A stretch of 64,000 nt of DNA. Source: Acidovorax sp. 1608163 (lineage in GTDB: Bacteria > Pseudomonadota > Gammaproteobacteria > Burkholderiales > Burkholderiaceae_C). This document shows positions 25,220 to 35,682 of the stretch, piece by piece. The stretch is taken from contig NZ_CP033069.1 of the NCBI RefSeq assembly GCF_003669015.1, positions 1,615,001-1,679,000 on the forward strand, read 5' to 3'. The notes below the pieces were generated by a model. It was not told the DNA's origin. It made no database searches and worked only from the letters and a program-made list of their open reading frames with translations. The translations under genes were made by a program, and so were the position numbers. Each line of letters begins with the position of its first letter. Positions within the stretch are counted from its first letter, which is position 1.

Positions 25220-27598
25220 TCAGGCGGGTGCTGGGGTCTTGTCGGTGGTGGCTGGTGGGTTGCGGTGGCGGTCGAGCACATTCTGTACATCGGTCAGCCC
25301 CATGCGCAGACAAAGCGCATGGGTCATCTCCCAATCCGCGAGCAACTGCGTGTGTGCCTCTCGAAGGCTTCTGCCGTTTTCCTCGTGTTTTTCCAATTCA
25401 AAGGCCAAGTCCGCCAGCTTCTGGAACCCCAGGTTGGCAGAGGCACCTTTGAACCCATGGGCGGCAGCGCGCAAGCTCTCCGGTTTTCCCTCTTGCAAGG
25501 CTTGCAACAACGCGTCGAGACTGCCTGATTCATCGCTGAAATAGCCTTGCAGCAGAGATCGGTAACCTTGAACGTTCACGCCGATGCAGACCTCTCCCAC
25601 CATGGGCATGTTGATATGTGCCGTGACATCCCCGGAGCGAAAGCGTCGGCGTGGGGCTCGTTGGGCGGCGGGTTTTGGTGCCTCGGGCTCTGCGGATGCT
25701 GTGGGGGCGCAGGGCGCTTCCTGAAGGTCCGCTACAGAGGATGTGGCAGGGGCGCTTTTCTCGTTGGCAGAGAACATGTCTGCAAGCAGGGACTGGATCG
25801 TGTCCACGCTCACGGGCTTGCTGATGAACGCATTCATCCCCACATCGTTGGCCCGCTGGCGGGTTTCTGCAAACACGTCTGCGGTCAAGGCGACGATGGG
25901 TACCTTGGTAAATTGGGGCCACTGGCGAATTTGCTGAGTGGCCTGGAATCCATCCATGATCGGCATGTGCAAGTCCATCAGTACCAAGTCTGGTGGCTTT
26001 TTCTGAATCTCAAGACAGGCCTGTTCTCCGTTATCTGCAAATCTTGGGTGGTGCCCCATGCTGATGAGCAGCGCTCCCATGTACTTTCTGTTGACCATCT
26101 GGTCATCGGCCACCAGGACGTCCAGCCCCGTCAGCTCTGGTTGGAACGGTGCTGGCATTTCGCTGGGCTGAGTGGCTGCATTGGGTGGGGCAGCCTCCAG
26201 CAAGGGGAGTGTGACGGTGAATGTGCTGCCATGGCCCTCCGCGCTCTGGACTGTGATGTCGCCCCCCATGCGCCGAGCCAGGTTGCGAGAAATTTCCAGC
26301 CCCAGGCCTGTTCCCCCGAAACGCCGGGATGTGCTTGCATCTCCTTGGGTGAACCGCTCGAATAAGCGGGACAAGGTCGCTGCATCCATACCGATGCCTT
26401 GGTCCGCTACTTCCAGCTGCAACAGGTAAATACCTTCGTTGCCCGTTGTGGCTTGAGGAGCGCGTCCTATTTTCACCGTCACTGCGCCGCTGTCACTGAA
26501 CTTGATGGCGTTGGTCACCAGGTTGAGAACAATCTGCTTGAGGCGGGTGCCGTCGGCTTCCACCCATGCGGGAAGGTCTGCCGCTGTGTGGATGGCAAAG
26601 CCCAGCCCTTTTTGGCTTGCCAGTGGGCGCATGAGTTGATCAATGCTGTCTACCAAGGGCTGCAGTGGGATGGCGATGGGGTGGATGCCCATCTTGCCGG
26701 ACTCCATGGCAGAGACGTCGAGAATGTCATTCAACAGGGACAGCAGGTGATCTGCTGAGTTGCGGGCCGTGTAGACATATTCTCGCTGGCTGCCGTCCAG
26801 GCGGGTGCGTTCCAGCAGCGTCAACATGCCCAAAACGCCATTGAAGGGGGTGCGCAATTCATGGCTCATGTTGGCCAAAAACTGGCTTTTTCCTCGGTTG
26901 GCTTCTTCTGCCGCATTGTTCGCAGCCCGAAGGTTATCTGTCAGCGTCTGCAGGGCAATGCGTTCTTGCTCTTGCCTGGTTTGGCGCCACGCCAAGGCAC
27001 CTGCGGCGAGTAGCAGAAGGACCAACTGGGCAAAGATCAGAGCCATGATTTGCTGACCTTGGGTGAGCATGGTGGACTCTTGCTCTTCCAGTAGCCCTGC
27101 GATATGGCTCGTGGCCGCCATCGTCAATTCCTGCACATCCGGCCCCAGTTCATTGAGCTCGGCAAGCAGTGGGCGCAGCTCGTGCGGTTGAGGGCTATGA
27201 CCGTTCTGTAGCAGACGATCCACTTGCGTCACCAAAGCCTCAAGCCGGGGCATGACTTTGGTGTACTCCTCCCTCTCTTGCAAGGCCGTGGTACTTGGTG
27301 TGTCGTGCATCAGCTGAAAGCGACTGGCAAAAATATCGCTGCGCAGCCGCAACTCATCCAGGGCCAGAGGTGGTTTGCTCCGTGAAGCCAGCTCCATCGA
27401 CTGCCGAAGGCGCAAAAACTCGCGTTCCAATTGGAACGTGAGTGCAGTGATCGAGTCGCTACGCAAATCCCCACTTTTGCGAATGGCTTGCTGTTGCGTG
27501 AGCTGCAGCACAAGCAAAACAGCCATGGCTGCTGCCATCAATATGGTGCCCAGCGCAAGCCACAACAGGTAACGCTGGTTGGTGCGGCGAGCTGGCAT
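25220..27598 (-). CDS. Hybrid sensor histidine kinase with receiver and Hpt domains
   Basis: Inner-membrane phosphorelay sensor of 792 residues. Transmembrane helices lie near residues 11-33 and 183-204 and bracket a ~150-residue periplasmic helical region. Then come HisKA with phospho-His246 ([13 protein letters not shown]), a HATPase with N box [11 protein letters not shown]1 ADQGIGMD and G2 [10 protein letters not shown], a receiver with Asp542 ([13 protein letters not shown]) and Lys594 (ISKPVS), and an Hpt domain with His714 ([14 protein letters not shown]). All phosphotransfer residues are present. It begins 8 bp after a molybdopterin-fold periplasmic protein gene, which may supply its signal (inference). 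No separate response regulator is adjacent, so its output target is unknown. Confidence 0.93.
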   Translation of the reverse strand: MPARRTNQRYLLWLALGTILMAAAMAVLLVLQLTQQQAIRKSGDLRSDSITALTFQLEREFLRLRQSMELASRSKPPLALDELRLRSDIFASRFQLMHDTPSTTALQEREEYTKVMPRLEALVTQVDRLLQNGHSPQPHELRPLLAELNELGPDVQELTMAATSHIAGLLEEQESTMLTQGQQIMALIFAQLVLLLLAAGALAWRQTRQEQERIALQTLTDNLRAANNAAEEANRGKSQFLANMSHELRTPFNGVLGMLTLLERTRLDGSQREYVYTARNSADHLLSLLNDILDVSAMESGKMGIHPIAIPLQPLVDSIDQLMRPLASQKGLGFAIHTAADLPAWVEADGTRLKQIVLNLVTNAIKFSDSGAVTVKIGRAPQATTGNEGIYLLQLEVADQGIGMDAATLSRLFERFTQGDASTSRRFGGTGLGLEISRNLARRMGGDITVQSAEGHGSTFTVTLPLLEAAPPNAATQPSEMPAPFQPELTGLDVLVADDQMVNRKYMGALLISMGHHPRFADNGEQACLEIQKKPPDLVLMDLHMPIMDGFQATQQIRQWPQFTKVPIVALTADVFAETRQRANDVGMNAFISKPVSVDTIQSLLADMFSANEKSAPATSSVADLQEAPCAPTASAEPEAPKPAAQRAPRRRFRSGDVTAHINMPMVGEVCIGVNVQGYRSLLQGYFSDESGSLDALLQALQEGKPESLRAAAHGFKGASANLGFQKLADLAFELEKHEENGRSLREAHTQLLADWEMTHALCLRMGLTDVQNVLDRHRNPPATTDKTPAPA

Positions 27599-27606
27599 CG
27601 ATGGGA

Positions 27607-28119
27607 TCAGTCGACTTTGATGGATTTCAGCTGCCAGGCAGAGCGGCCGTAGTATTTGGATGACTTCAGCTCTGGCTTGGAGTCAAACGGGTAGATGATG
27701 AACAGCGGCCCCTTGGTACGAACAGAGATGGGCATGTCGTCGATGCGGTGGGCGATGATGACATCGAACAACGCCGCATCTTCAGCGGGGATGGTCGTTT
27801 TGTAGTCGTTCAAGGCCAAGGCTGTCAGCGTTTTTCCGCTGGACTTTACGGCTCCCAGTACATCGCGGAGGAGGGGGCCTGTGAACTTGGTGGGGTTTTT
27901 GTCCCAAGGCGTCTTGGTCACAAAGGTCTGCTGGGGCAGTTTTTGCAGCATGTCCAGGTCAAATACCGCTGTGTTCTCCCGGTTGGCATCGTCAATTTTT
28001 CCTGAAATGGTCAGAATGACTTCGCCGGAGGGGGGCTGTAGTGCCCAGACAGGCATCGCAATGAATGACGCCGCTGCAATTTTTATGAGCCATCTAGACA
28101 GCAAAGAAATGGACTGCAT
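27607..28119 (-). CDS. Periplasmic protein with molybdopterin-oxidoreductase-like fold, Cys-less
   Basis: A 170-residue secreted protein. The signal peptide is about residues 1-27 (LLSRWLIKIAAASFIAMPVW). The mature part, with ILTISGKID, FDLDMLQKLPQQTF, FTGPLLRDVL and the ending SAWQLKSIKVD, resembles the sulfite-oxidase/Oxidored_molyb domain family. The mature sequence has no cysteine, so the usual Mo-ligating Cys is missing; a non-catalytic binding role is likely. ATG at 28119 is chosen because GGAGG lies six bases upstream. It is co-transcribed with the downstream hybrid kinase, a pairing that suggests a sensory accessory protein (inference). Confidence 0.7.
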   Translation of the reverse strand: MQSISLLSRWLIKIAAASFIAMPVWALQPPSGEVILTISGKIDDANRENTAVFDLDMLQKLPQQTFVTKTPWDKNPTKFTGPLLRDVLGAVKSSGKTLTALALNDYKTTIPAEDAALFDVIIAHRIDDMPISVRTKGPLFIIYPFDSKPELKSSKYYGRSAWQLKSIKVD

Positions 28120-28193
28120 GGCTGACCTCCAATGAGTGGAATGAAATGTGATCAATATTTTATGGCAAAAATGATTTAAATGATTATTTTGGG

Positions 28194-28229
28194 CAAAAAA
28201 ACGCCCTCAAAATGAGGGCCGTTTTTTTA
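28194..28229. terminator. Bidirectional rho-independent terminator after argG
   Basis: GCCCTCA-AAA-TGAGGGC (28203-28219) flanked by an A-run at 28195-28201 and a T-run at 28222-28228. In the argG (reverse) direction the stem is followed by seven Us. It separates argG from the molybdopterin-fold/kinase operon. Confidence 0.85.
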
Positions 28230-28244
28230 GGTGCAATCACCGCG

Positions 28245-29609
<1,365 letters not shown>

Positions 29610-29927
29610 TTAGCCGAAGTGGCAGATGTAGTGGTACGACTCGGTGACGCGGATGTCAAACTTCGAGTTGCCAGGGATGCTGAATTTCTCGCCTGGATTG
29701 GATGGAATCCAAGTGTCCGTCCCGTCCAGCTTGTATTCGCAGGAGCCAGCGACGCATTCCATGATTTCTGGTGCGCCGGTATTGAACGTCAACGTGGCTG
29801 GCAGCACCACGCCCACCGATTTTTTGGTGCCATCTGCCAGGGTGATGCCGTGGCTCACGCACTTACCGTCAAAGTACACATTGGCCTGGGTGTTGACGGT
29901 CACACCGTCGATAGTTTGGGTGGTCAT
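29610..29927 (-). CDS. ppnP: Pyrimidine/purine nucleoside phosphorylase (DUF1255)
   Basis: Small cupin-fold enzyme (105 residues) that phosphorolyses several nucleosides to base and ribose-1-phosphate. Family sequence includes NVYFDGKCVSHGITLADG, KSVGVVLPATLTFNTGAPE and the end FDIRVTESYHYICHFG, as in E. coli PpnP/YaiE (94 residues). It lies directly upstream of argG on the same strand. No RNA structure or operator is evident in the 100 bp upstream. Confidence 0.9.
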   Translation of the reverse strand: MTTQTIDGVTVNTQANVYFDGKCVSHGITLADGTKKSVGVVLPATLTFNTGAPEIMECVAGSCEYKLDGTDTWIPSNPGEKFSIPGNSKFDIRVTESYHYICHFG

Positions 29928-30029
29928 GGTCGTGTGTGCAAAAAGAATTCAACTTTTGATTTTAGGCCAGAGGGCCTATGGAGCGATTCGTTTCAGGTGC
30001 CACCCAACTCAAACTCTCGTGAGGCCATG

Positions 30030-30054
30030 AAAAAAGAGCCCCTCAGGGCTCTTT
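30030..30054 (-). terminator. Rho-independent terminator of the glycine-zipper gene
   Basis: On the reverse strand, AAAGAGCCC-TGAG-GGGCTCTTT is followed by TTT (an A-run at 30030-30035 on the plus strand). Starts 20 bp past the stop of the 30074-30736 gene. Confidence 0.82.
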
Positions 30055-30073
30055 GGTTTGTCCCAAATCGGAG

Positions 30074-30736
30074 TTATCTCCAATAAGGGTTGCCATGATG
30101 CGGCGGGTAGTAAGGGCGGCGGCCATCGATGTAGCCATACTCGATAACCGTGACGGGCGGCGTTACGTAGGCTGCTGGTGCGGGGTAGGTGGAAGTGACG
30201 ACACCAGGCTGCACATAGGTGTTGCCTGATCCATATTGGCTGTAACCGCTGGGCTGTGTGGAATAGCTTTGACCGTTTTGCGGTTGCACGCTCAAGGGAA
30301 TCCAGGCGCCGGGGTCATTTTGCGTACGGGTGGTGTACTGGCGGCCTGCGTACTCGTAGAGCACGTTGTAGCCCACAGTGCGGTTCTCGTAGTAGGTTTC
30401 AGTGGTGCAGCGCTGCACATTTTGGTATTGGGGTTGGCCGCTTCCCTCAATCTGGTTGCCAAGCACTGCGCCGCCAATCACGCCCAATGCGGTGGCTGCC
30501 GTTCTGCCATGGCCCTTGCCGATGGCATTGCCTGCAGCCCCGCCTGCGATAGCGCCCATAACGGCACCCGCGCCCGTATTGCGTGAGCCGCTGTATACGG
30601 TCTCGTTGCCGCACACCTGTTGTGGTATGCCGACTTGCTGAACGATGGGGGTGGAAGAGAGGACGCGTCCCTGCTCTTGTGCGAACGCAGGGAGTGCGCA
30701 GATTACAAGTGCTGTAACGATGGCGGTTTTTTTCAT
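30074..30736 (-). CDS. Glycine-zipper 2TM domain protein, secreted
   Basis: A 220-residue envelope protein. Signal peptide KKTAIVTALVICALPAFA-QE (about residues 1-18). Residues ~50-95 carry a glycine zipper: GAGAVMGAIAGGAAGNAIGK and TALGVIGGAVLGNQIEG, typical of the Rick_17kDa/2TM group (17-kDa surface antigens, SlyB-like). The C-terminal third is Gln/Tyr/Pro-rich (QPQNGQSYSTQPSGYSQYG) and low complexity. AGGAG lies just upstream of the ATG at 30736; a longer upstream start lacks such a site. Function unknown beyond envelope association. Single-gene unit with its own terminator. Confidence 0.83.
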   Translation of the reverse strand: MKKTAIVTALVICALPAFAQEQGRVLSSTPIVQQVGIPQQVCGNETVYSGSRNTGAGAVMGAIAGGAAGNAIGKGHGRTAATALGVIGGAVLGNQIEGSGQPQYQNVQRCTTETYYENRTVGYNVLYEYAGRQYTTRTQNDPGAWIPLSVQPQNGQSYSTQPSGYSQYGSGNTYVQPGVVTSTYPAPAAYVTPPVTVIEYGYIDGRRPYYPPHHGNPYWR

Positions 30737-30816
30737 GGGAAGCTCCTGTCTGTGAGCACATACAACGCACGATGCGCTCAAAAAGTTTAGTGCCGCCCCG
30801 TCGTTTTGAGGGCTAG

Positions 30817-30859
30817 AAATGTGAAGTTAGGTAAAAACCATGTGATTTTTCACATTTCA
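30817..30859. promoter_or_regulatory. Inverted repeat upstream of the glycine-zipper gene
   Basis: GAAATGTGAA (30817-30826) and TTCACATTTC (30850-30859) are perfect inverse copies. An overlapping ATGTGA-TTTT-TCACAT hairpin lies at 30841-30856. Mutually exclusive stems in an AT-richer stretch about 80 bp upstream of the gene could be an operator; this is weak inference. Confidence 0.3.
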
Positions 30860-30908
30860 CTGCGCAATAGCCACCAGCCACGGCGCTTGCAAATGGCCGG
30901 GCCCCACT

Positions 30909-31292
30909 TCACTTGGCGCCGGGTTGAATGTGTTTCATCCAAGTCTCTGGCGAAAAACCGACTGTAAGTTGCGCCTCGGTTTCGCTACCCCATTCGACGA
31001 TTGGGCGTTTGATCAGGCTTGTGTTTGCTTGCATCAGGGCCAGTGCATGCTCCAGTTGGCCAGCACTTTCCTGTTGGGTAGGAGTGAGTCCGCGCCAAGT
31101 GGTTCCCTTGCGGTTGAGTACCTTGTCCAGGCCAGCAGCGCTGCACCAAGTGGCAAGTCGCTCTGCGGATACTCCCTCTTTTTTGAAGTCGTGGAATTGG
31201 TGCTCAAGGCCATGGGTGGTCAGCCAAGCCCTGGCTTTTTTGACTGTGTCGCAGTTTGGAATGCCGTACAGGGTGATTTGAGGTTGTTTCAT
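30909..31292 (-). CDS. ArsC/Spx-family protein (YffB-like)
   Basis: A 127-residue thioredoxin-fold protein of the ArsC/Spx/MgsR family. The N-terminus ITLYGIPNCDTVKKARAWL has a single Cys with no CxxC partner, followed by YffB-like FHDFKKEGV and the late SLIKRPIVEW with the conserved cis-Pro. Members without ArsAB neighbours, like this one, are usually not arsenate reductases; a glutathione-dependent thiol reductase role has been suggested. ATG at 31292 (MKQPQITLYG) is preferred. Divergent from folC with a 46-bp gap. Confidence 0.85.
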   Translation of the reverse strand: MKQPQITLYGIPNCDTVKKARAWLTTHGLEHQFHDFKKEGVSAERLATWCSAAGLDKVLNRKGTTWRGLTPTQQESAGQLEHALALMQANTSLIKRPIVEWGSETEAQLTVGFSPETWMKHIQPGAK

Positions 31293-31338
31293 GGGCAAAT
31301 CATGCCCCATGCACAGGCTGGGCGACAATTGGCTGCGT

Positions 31339-32664
31339 ATGCACACCATTCCCCAAACACTGGAAGGCTGGCTCCGTCATTGCGAGCAGCTGCACCCCGT
31401 CGGTATCGATATGGGCCTGGAGCGCGTCCGTGAGGTTGCGCACCGGATGTCGTTGAAATTTGAGTGTCCTGTCATTACCGTGGCGGGCACCAATGGCAAG
31501 GGTTCCACCTGCGCCATGCTGGAGGCGGTTGCACTCCAGGCAGGCTACCGCACGGGGGTTTACACCTCACCCCACTTGGTTCATTTCCAGGAGCGGTGTC
31601 GTGTCCACGGGGAAATCGTGGGCGCCAACGATTTGCTGGTCCATTTTGAAGCGGTAGAAGCCGCTCGCACGATGGGCGGAAGTGAGATATCTCTCACCTA
31701 CTTTGAATTCACGACCTTGGCGATTTTGCGGTTGATGAGCCAAGCCTTGCTGGATGTTGCCATTCTGGAGGTAGGTCTGGGCGGGCGTCTGGATGCGACC
31801 AACATCATTGATGCCGACTGCGCCATCATCACCAGCATCGATATTGATCACATCGAGTACCTGGGGCCGGACAGGGAAACGATTGGTCGTGAAAAAGCCG
31901 GAATCATGCGCACCGGTCGCCCTGCCATCGTGAGTGACCCGATGGCTCCCCAGAGTGTTGTCGATCATGCGAGGGAGATTGGGGCTGATCTTTGGCGCGT
32001 CGGCCATGATTTCAACGTAGCCGGCGACAAGCAGCAATGGAGTTGGGCGGGAAGAGGGCGTCGGTACGCTGGGTTGGCCTATCCTGCCTTGAGAGGCGCC
32101 AATCAATTGGTCAATGCAGCGGGGGTGTTGGCCGCCTATGAGGCTCTCAGGGATCGGCTCCCGGTGACTGCGCAAGCGGTACGCAATGGGATGGCGATGG
32201 TTGATTTGCCGGGGCGTTTTCAAATTGTTCCTGGTCAGCCCACGTTGGTGTTGGATGTTGCTCACAATCCGCACTCTGTGGCGGCGCTCACGGCCAATTT
32301 GGATGCAATGGGTTACTTTCCTGTGACCCACGCAGTGTTTGGTGCCATGGCTGACAAAGACCTGGGTCCGATGCTGGCCAAAATTGGGCCATTGGTGGAT
32401 CGCTGGTATTTCACAGGTCTTCCAACGCCCCGGGCATTGACGGGGGCGGAGCTGTTGCAAAAATGGAATGCCGTGCAGATGGTCGCGGGTGGTCGCAAGG
32501 ATGTGTCATCTAGCGCGTTCGCGGATCCGCTGCATGCCCTGCAGGCCGCTGTCGATGCGGCAGACCCGGCTGATAGAATTGTGGTCTTTGGCTCGTTCTA
32601 CACAGTGGGCGGGGTTCTTGTGAACGGAACTCCTCGCCTGAACGCCAAACATCTGGGCGCATAA
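31339..32664 (+). CDS. folC: Dihydrofolate synthase / folylpolyglutamate synthase
   Basis: Mur-ligase-family enzyme that adds glutamate to dihydropteroate and to folates (cytoplasm, ATP and Mg). Of 441 residues, the P-loop is VITVAGTNGKGSTCAM (residues ~49-64), then YTSPHLVHFQERCRV, FEFTTLAILRL, GLGGRLDATNI and the C-terminal LVLDVAHNPHSVAAL. Start at 31339 (MHTIPQTLEGWLRHCEQLHP) matches the family. It heads the folC-dedD-cvpA-purF order also seen in E. coli, so an operon is likely. The gap to the next gene is 23 bp. Confidence 0.95.
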   Translation: MHTIPQTLEGWLRHCEQLHPVGIDMGLERVREVAHRMSLKFECPVITVAGTNGKGSTCAMLEAVALQAGYRTGVYTSPHLVHFQERCRVHGEIVGANDLLVHFEAVEAARTMGGSEISLTYFEFTTLAILRLMSQALLDVAILEVGLGGRLDATNIIDADCAIITSIDIDHIEYLGPDRETIGREKAGIMRTGRPAIVSDPMAPQSVVDHAREIGADLWRVGHDFNVAGDKQQWSWAGRGRRYAGLAYPALRGANQLVNAAGVLAAYEALRDRLPVTAQAVRNGMAMVDLPGRFQIVPGQPTLVLDVAHNPHSVAALTANLDAMGYFPVTHAVFGAMADKDLGPMLAKIGPLVDRWYFTGLPTPRALTGAELLQKWNAVQMVAGGRKDVSSSAFADPLHALQAAVDAADPADRIVVFGSFYTVGGVLVNGTPRLNAKHLGA

Positions 32665-32687
32665 GGTCCACACGAGTCTTTTTCCCC

Positions 32688-33479
32688 ATGGCATTTTTCA
32701 AGTTTCGGTGGCCCGGTCAAAGTGATCCAGCCGACAAACCGACCAAACGCAGCCGTTCTCCCCAGGCCGAGAGCATCGAAGTGATGCGGCGCCGCGCCCG
32801 GCATCGCTTGATGGGGGCGGCCGTGCTGGTGTTACTCGGGGTTGTGGGTTTCCCCTTGTTGTTTGACACGCAGCCAAGGCCCATCCCTGTAGACGTTCCC
32901 ATAGAAATTCCTGATCGCGGCAAAGTGGCGCCTTTGGTGGTGCCGGTGCGGCAAAGCGATGCCGATCAGGCGAAGCCCAGCAATGTTGCGGCGTCTGGTG
33001 GTGCCCAAAGCCGAGCAGGTGCGGAGCGGGTGGCCGCGAGTGCCACACTGGGCGATGGCGAGGAAATTGTTGTTTCCAGCCACAGCAGCCGTAGTGCACC
33101 CAAGGCTAGCTCTGCCGCCTCTCCTGCGCCGAAGCCTGAAGCGAAGAGCGCGGGTGCTACGGCGGTCAAACCAGCCAAGACAGAAGATGGGGCGCGAAGC
33201 AAGTCTGCAGCAGAGGTGCGGCCGCCTGCAGCGCCCGATCGCACGGATGATGAGCGTTTCATTGTGCAGGTCGGCGCTTTTGCCGATGCCGATAAGGCGA
33301 AAGAGGTGCGCCTCAAGCTGGAGCGTGCGGGGCTCAAAACATACACCCAGGTCGTCGATGCCAAAGATGGAAAAAGAACCCGTGTCCGTGTAGGCCCATA
33401 CGCCAGCCGTGCGGAGGCGGAAAAGGCTGCTGCGCGCATCAAGGGACTGGATTTGTCGGCCTCCGTGCTGACGTTGTAA
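32688..33479 (+). CDS. dedD: SPOR-domain membrane protein (DedD-like)
   Basis: Bitopic cell-division protein, 263 residues. Cytoplasmic N-terminus, one transmembrane helix at about residues 41-60 (LMGAAVLVLLGVVGFPLLFD), a long Ala/Pro/Ser/Lys-rich periplasmic linker (residues ~75-180), then a C-terminal SPOR domain from FIVQVGAFADADKAKEVRLK to GLDLSASVLTL that binds denuded peptidoglycan at the septum. Position between folC and cvpA matches E. coli dedD. The linker is low complexity but its codon use looks like its neighbours. Confidence 0.9.
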   Translation: MAFFKFRWPGQSDPADKPTKRSRSPQAESIEVMRRRARHRLMGAAVLVLLGVVGFPLLFDTQPRPIPVDVPIEIPDRGKVAPLVVPVRQSDADQAKPSNVAASGGAQSRAGAERVAASATLGDGEEIVVSSHSSRSAPKASSAASPAPKPEAKSAGATAVKPAKTEDGARSKSAAEVRPPAAPDRTDDERFIVQVGAFADADKAKEVRLKLERAGLKTYTQVVDAKDGKRTRVRVGPYASRAEAEKAAARIKGLDLSASVLTL

Positions 33480-33503
33480 GTCTGTTCGGTCGCTGATTGC
33501 TTC

Positions 33504-33998
33504 ATGCATGCTCTGGATTGGATTTTTGTCGGCATATTGACGGCCTCGTTGCTGATCGGCGCGTGGCGTGGTCTGGTGTTTGAGTTGCTCTCCTTGGCAG
33601 GGTGGGTGGCAGCGTTTTTTGTGGCGCAGTGGTTTGCCGCGGATGTGGGGCGCATGCTGCCTATTGCAGATGCCGATAGCGCCCTGAGCTATGCCAGTGG
33701 GTTTGCCGTTGTGTTCATTGCTGCGGTGTTTGCTTGTGGATTTATTGCGTGGCTCGCCAAGAAGCTGGTGGAGGCGATTGGACTGCGCCCAGCAGACAGG
33801 GTTTTAGGGGCTGGATTCGGCTTGGCACGCGGCGGTGTGCTGCTGCTGGCCGTTGCTGTGTTGGTGGGCTTGACGCCTTTGCGTGATGAACCTTGGTGGG
33901 CTGCTTCTTTGTCGGCACCTGTGTTGAGTGAGGCGCTCGGTGTTTTAAAGCCTGTGCTGCCGCAGAAATTTGGAAGCCTGCTTCCTTTGTCGGAATGA
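33504..33998 (+). CDS. cvpA: CvpA family membrane protein
   Basis: A 164-residue inner-membrane protein with four hydrophobic helices: LDWIFVGILTASLLIGAWRG, LLSLAGWVAAFFVAQWFAAD, SYASGFAVVFIAAVFACGF and the segment ARGGVLLLAVAVLVGLTPL. E. coli CvpA is needed for colicin V production and affects envelope stress tolerance; its molecular role is unresolved. Located directly before purF in the conserved folC-dedD-cvpA-purF order. Starts 24 bp after the SPOR gene. Confidence 0.92.
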   Translation: MHALDWIFVGILTASLLIGAWRGLVFELLSLAGWVAAFFVAQWFAADVGRMLPIADADSALSYASGFAVVFIAAVFACGFIAWLAKKLVEAIGLRPADRVLGAGFGLARGGVLLLAVAVLVGLTPLRDEPWWAASLSAPVLSEALGVLKPVLPQKFGSLLPLSE

Positions 33999-34072
33999 GC
34001 GAGTGCGTGCCTGCAACTCGCCCATGAAAATTGCTTTGTGCAGAACCCTCTGCAATCGGATGGAATAAAACT

Positions 34073-35578
34073 ATGTGTGGAATCGTTGGTGTTGTCAGTA
34101 CTGCGCCGGTCAATCAACTGATCTATGACGCTTTGTTGCTTTTGCAGCACCGTGGGCAAGATGCTGCTGGCATCGTGACCCAGCAAGGCCGCAAATTTTT
34201 TATGCACAAAGCCAAGGGCATGGTGCGCGACGTATTCCGCACTCGCAACATGCGCGCCTTGCCTGGCAATGTGGGTTTGGGTCAGGTGCGCTATCCCACA
34301 GCGGGCAATGCCTACAGTGAAGAAGAGGCACAGCCCTTTTACGTCAATGCACCTTTCGGCATTGTGTTGGTGCACAACGGCAATCTGACCAATGCGCAGA
34401 CCTTGCGCACAGAGCTGTTTCAGACGGACCATCGGCACACCAACACCGAGAGCGACTCCGAGGTGCTGCTCAATGTTTTTGCCCATGAGCTGGAGCGCGC
34501 AACCCGAGGTGTGCCACTGCAACCCGAGGATGTTTTTACCGCGGTACGCGCTGTGCACCAGCGTATCAAGGGCTCGTATGCTGTGATCGCGTTGATTGCG
34601 GGTCACGGATTGTTGGCATTCCGCGATCCCCATGGCATTCGCCCCCTGGCGATGGGCCGAAGCCAGGACGGAACGGTGATGGTGGGCAGCGAGTCTGTGG
34701 CGCTGGAGGGCACCTCGCAGGTGTTCGAACGCAACATTGAACCTGGCGAGGCGGTTTTCATCACCCTGGACGGTACGGTGCACTCGCGTCAGTGCGCTCA
34801 GGCACCACAGTTGAATCCTTGTATTTTTGAGTTTGTCTATTTGGCCCGGCCTGACTCGGTGCTGGATGGAATTTCCGTCTACCAAGCGCGCCTGAATTTG
34901 GGTGAGGCTCTTGCCAAGCGGGTGGTCTCCACCGTGCCGCCCAATGAGATTGACGTGATCATTCCCATTCCTGAGTCGAGCCGCCCCAGCGCCACACAAC
35001 TGGCCCATTTGCTGGGCATTCCGTACCGCGAAGGTTTTGTGAAAAATCGCTATGTGGGACGTACCTTCATCATGCCGGGGCAAGGTATTCGCAAAAAGTC
35101 AGTGCGCCAAAAACTCAACGTGATCGGTAGCGAGTTCAAGGGCCGCAACGTGCTGTTGGTAGATGACTCCATCGTTCGTGGTACCACCTCGCGCGAAATC
35201 GTTCAAATGGCGCGCGATGCCGGCGCCCGCAAGGTGTATCTGGCCAGTGCAGCCCCCCCGGTGCGTTATCCCAACGTGTACGGCATCGATATGCCCACCA
35301 GCAAGGAGTTGGTGGCCCACGGTCGCACGGTCGAAGAGATTCGCCAGGCCATCGGCTGTGATGCGCTGATTTACCAGGATGTGGAGGCTATGAAGCGGGC
35401 CGTGGGGTCGCTCAATAGCGCCATCTCTGGCTTTGATGCATCTTGCTTTGATGGCGTATACGTCACCGGCGACATCACTGCAGAAGACATTGCGCGCCTC
35501 AATGAAGGTCGCGTGGGGGCTGAGGAGGGGGAGGAGGACACCTCTCGGCTTGCTTTGCCCAACGCCCAGGAAGCCTGA
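34073..35578 (+). CDS. purF: Amidophosphoribosyltransferase
   Basis: First committed enzyme of purine biosynthesis: PRPP plus glutamine gives phosphoribosylamine. The 501-residue product begins MCGIVGVVS, where Cys2 becomes the N-terminal nucleophile of the class II glutamine amidotransferase domain after Met removal. The phosphoribosyltransferase PRPP loop is NVLLVDDSIVRGTTSREIVQ, and FVKNRYVGRTFIMP lies before it. ATG at 34073 is certain because of the essential Cys2. Last gene of the folC-dedD-cvpA-purF group. No metZ gene follows, unlike in some relatives; gltX is next. Confidence 0.97.
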   Translation: MCGIVGVVSTAPVNQLIYDALLLLQHRGQDAAGIVTQQGRKFFMHKAKGMVRDVFRTRNMRALPGNVGLGQVRYPTAGNAYSEEEAQPFYVNAPFGIVLVHNGNLTNAQTLRTELFQTDHRHTNTESDSEVLLNVFAHELERATRGVPLQPEDVFTAVRAVHQRIKGSYAVIALIAGHGLLAFRDPHGIRPLAMGRSQDGTVMVGSESVALEGTSQVFERNIEPGEAVFITLDGTVHSRQCAQAPQLNPCIFEFVYLARPDSVLDGISVYQARLNLGEALAKRVVSTVPPNEIDVIIPIPESSRPSATQLAHLLGIPYREGFVKNRYVGRTFIMPGQGIRKKSVRQKLNVIGSEFKGRNVLLVDDSIVRGTTSREIVQMARDAGARKVYLASAAPPVRYPNVYGIDMPTSKELVAHGRTVEEIRQAIGCDALIYQDVEAMKRAVGSLNSAISGFDASCFDGVYVTGDITAEDIARLNEGRVGAEEGEEDTSRLALPNAQEA

Positions 35579-35682
35579 TCTCCCTTTGGCCGCCCTTCCT
35601 TTATTGGGTGGCCGAGCCCTTTGATTTATTGATTTACCCCTGAGCTGCGCGGCACACTTCGCGTTGGCTCACCCCTATTGCC

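Noticed and set aside
27607..28119. Functional molybdenum oxidoreductase
   Set aside because: The mature protein lacks any cysteine to bind the cofactor metal and is much shorter than YedY or sulfite oxidase.
30909..31292. Arsenate reductase gene
   Set aside because: Family resemblance is to YffB/Spx proteins and no arsenic-resistance genes are adjacent.
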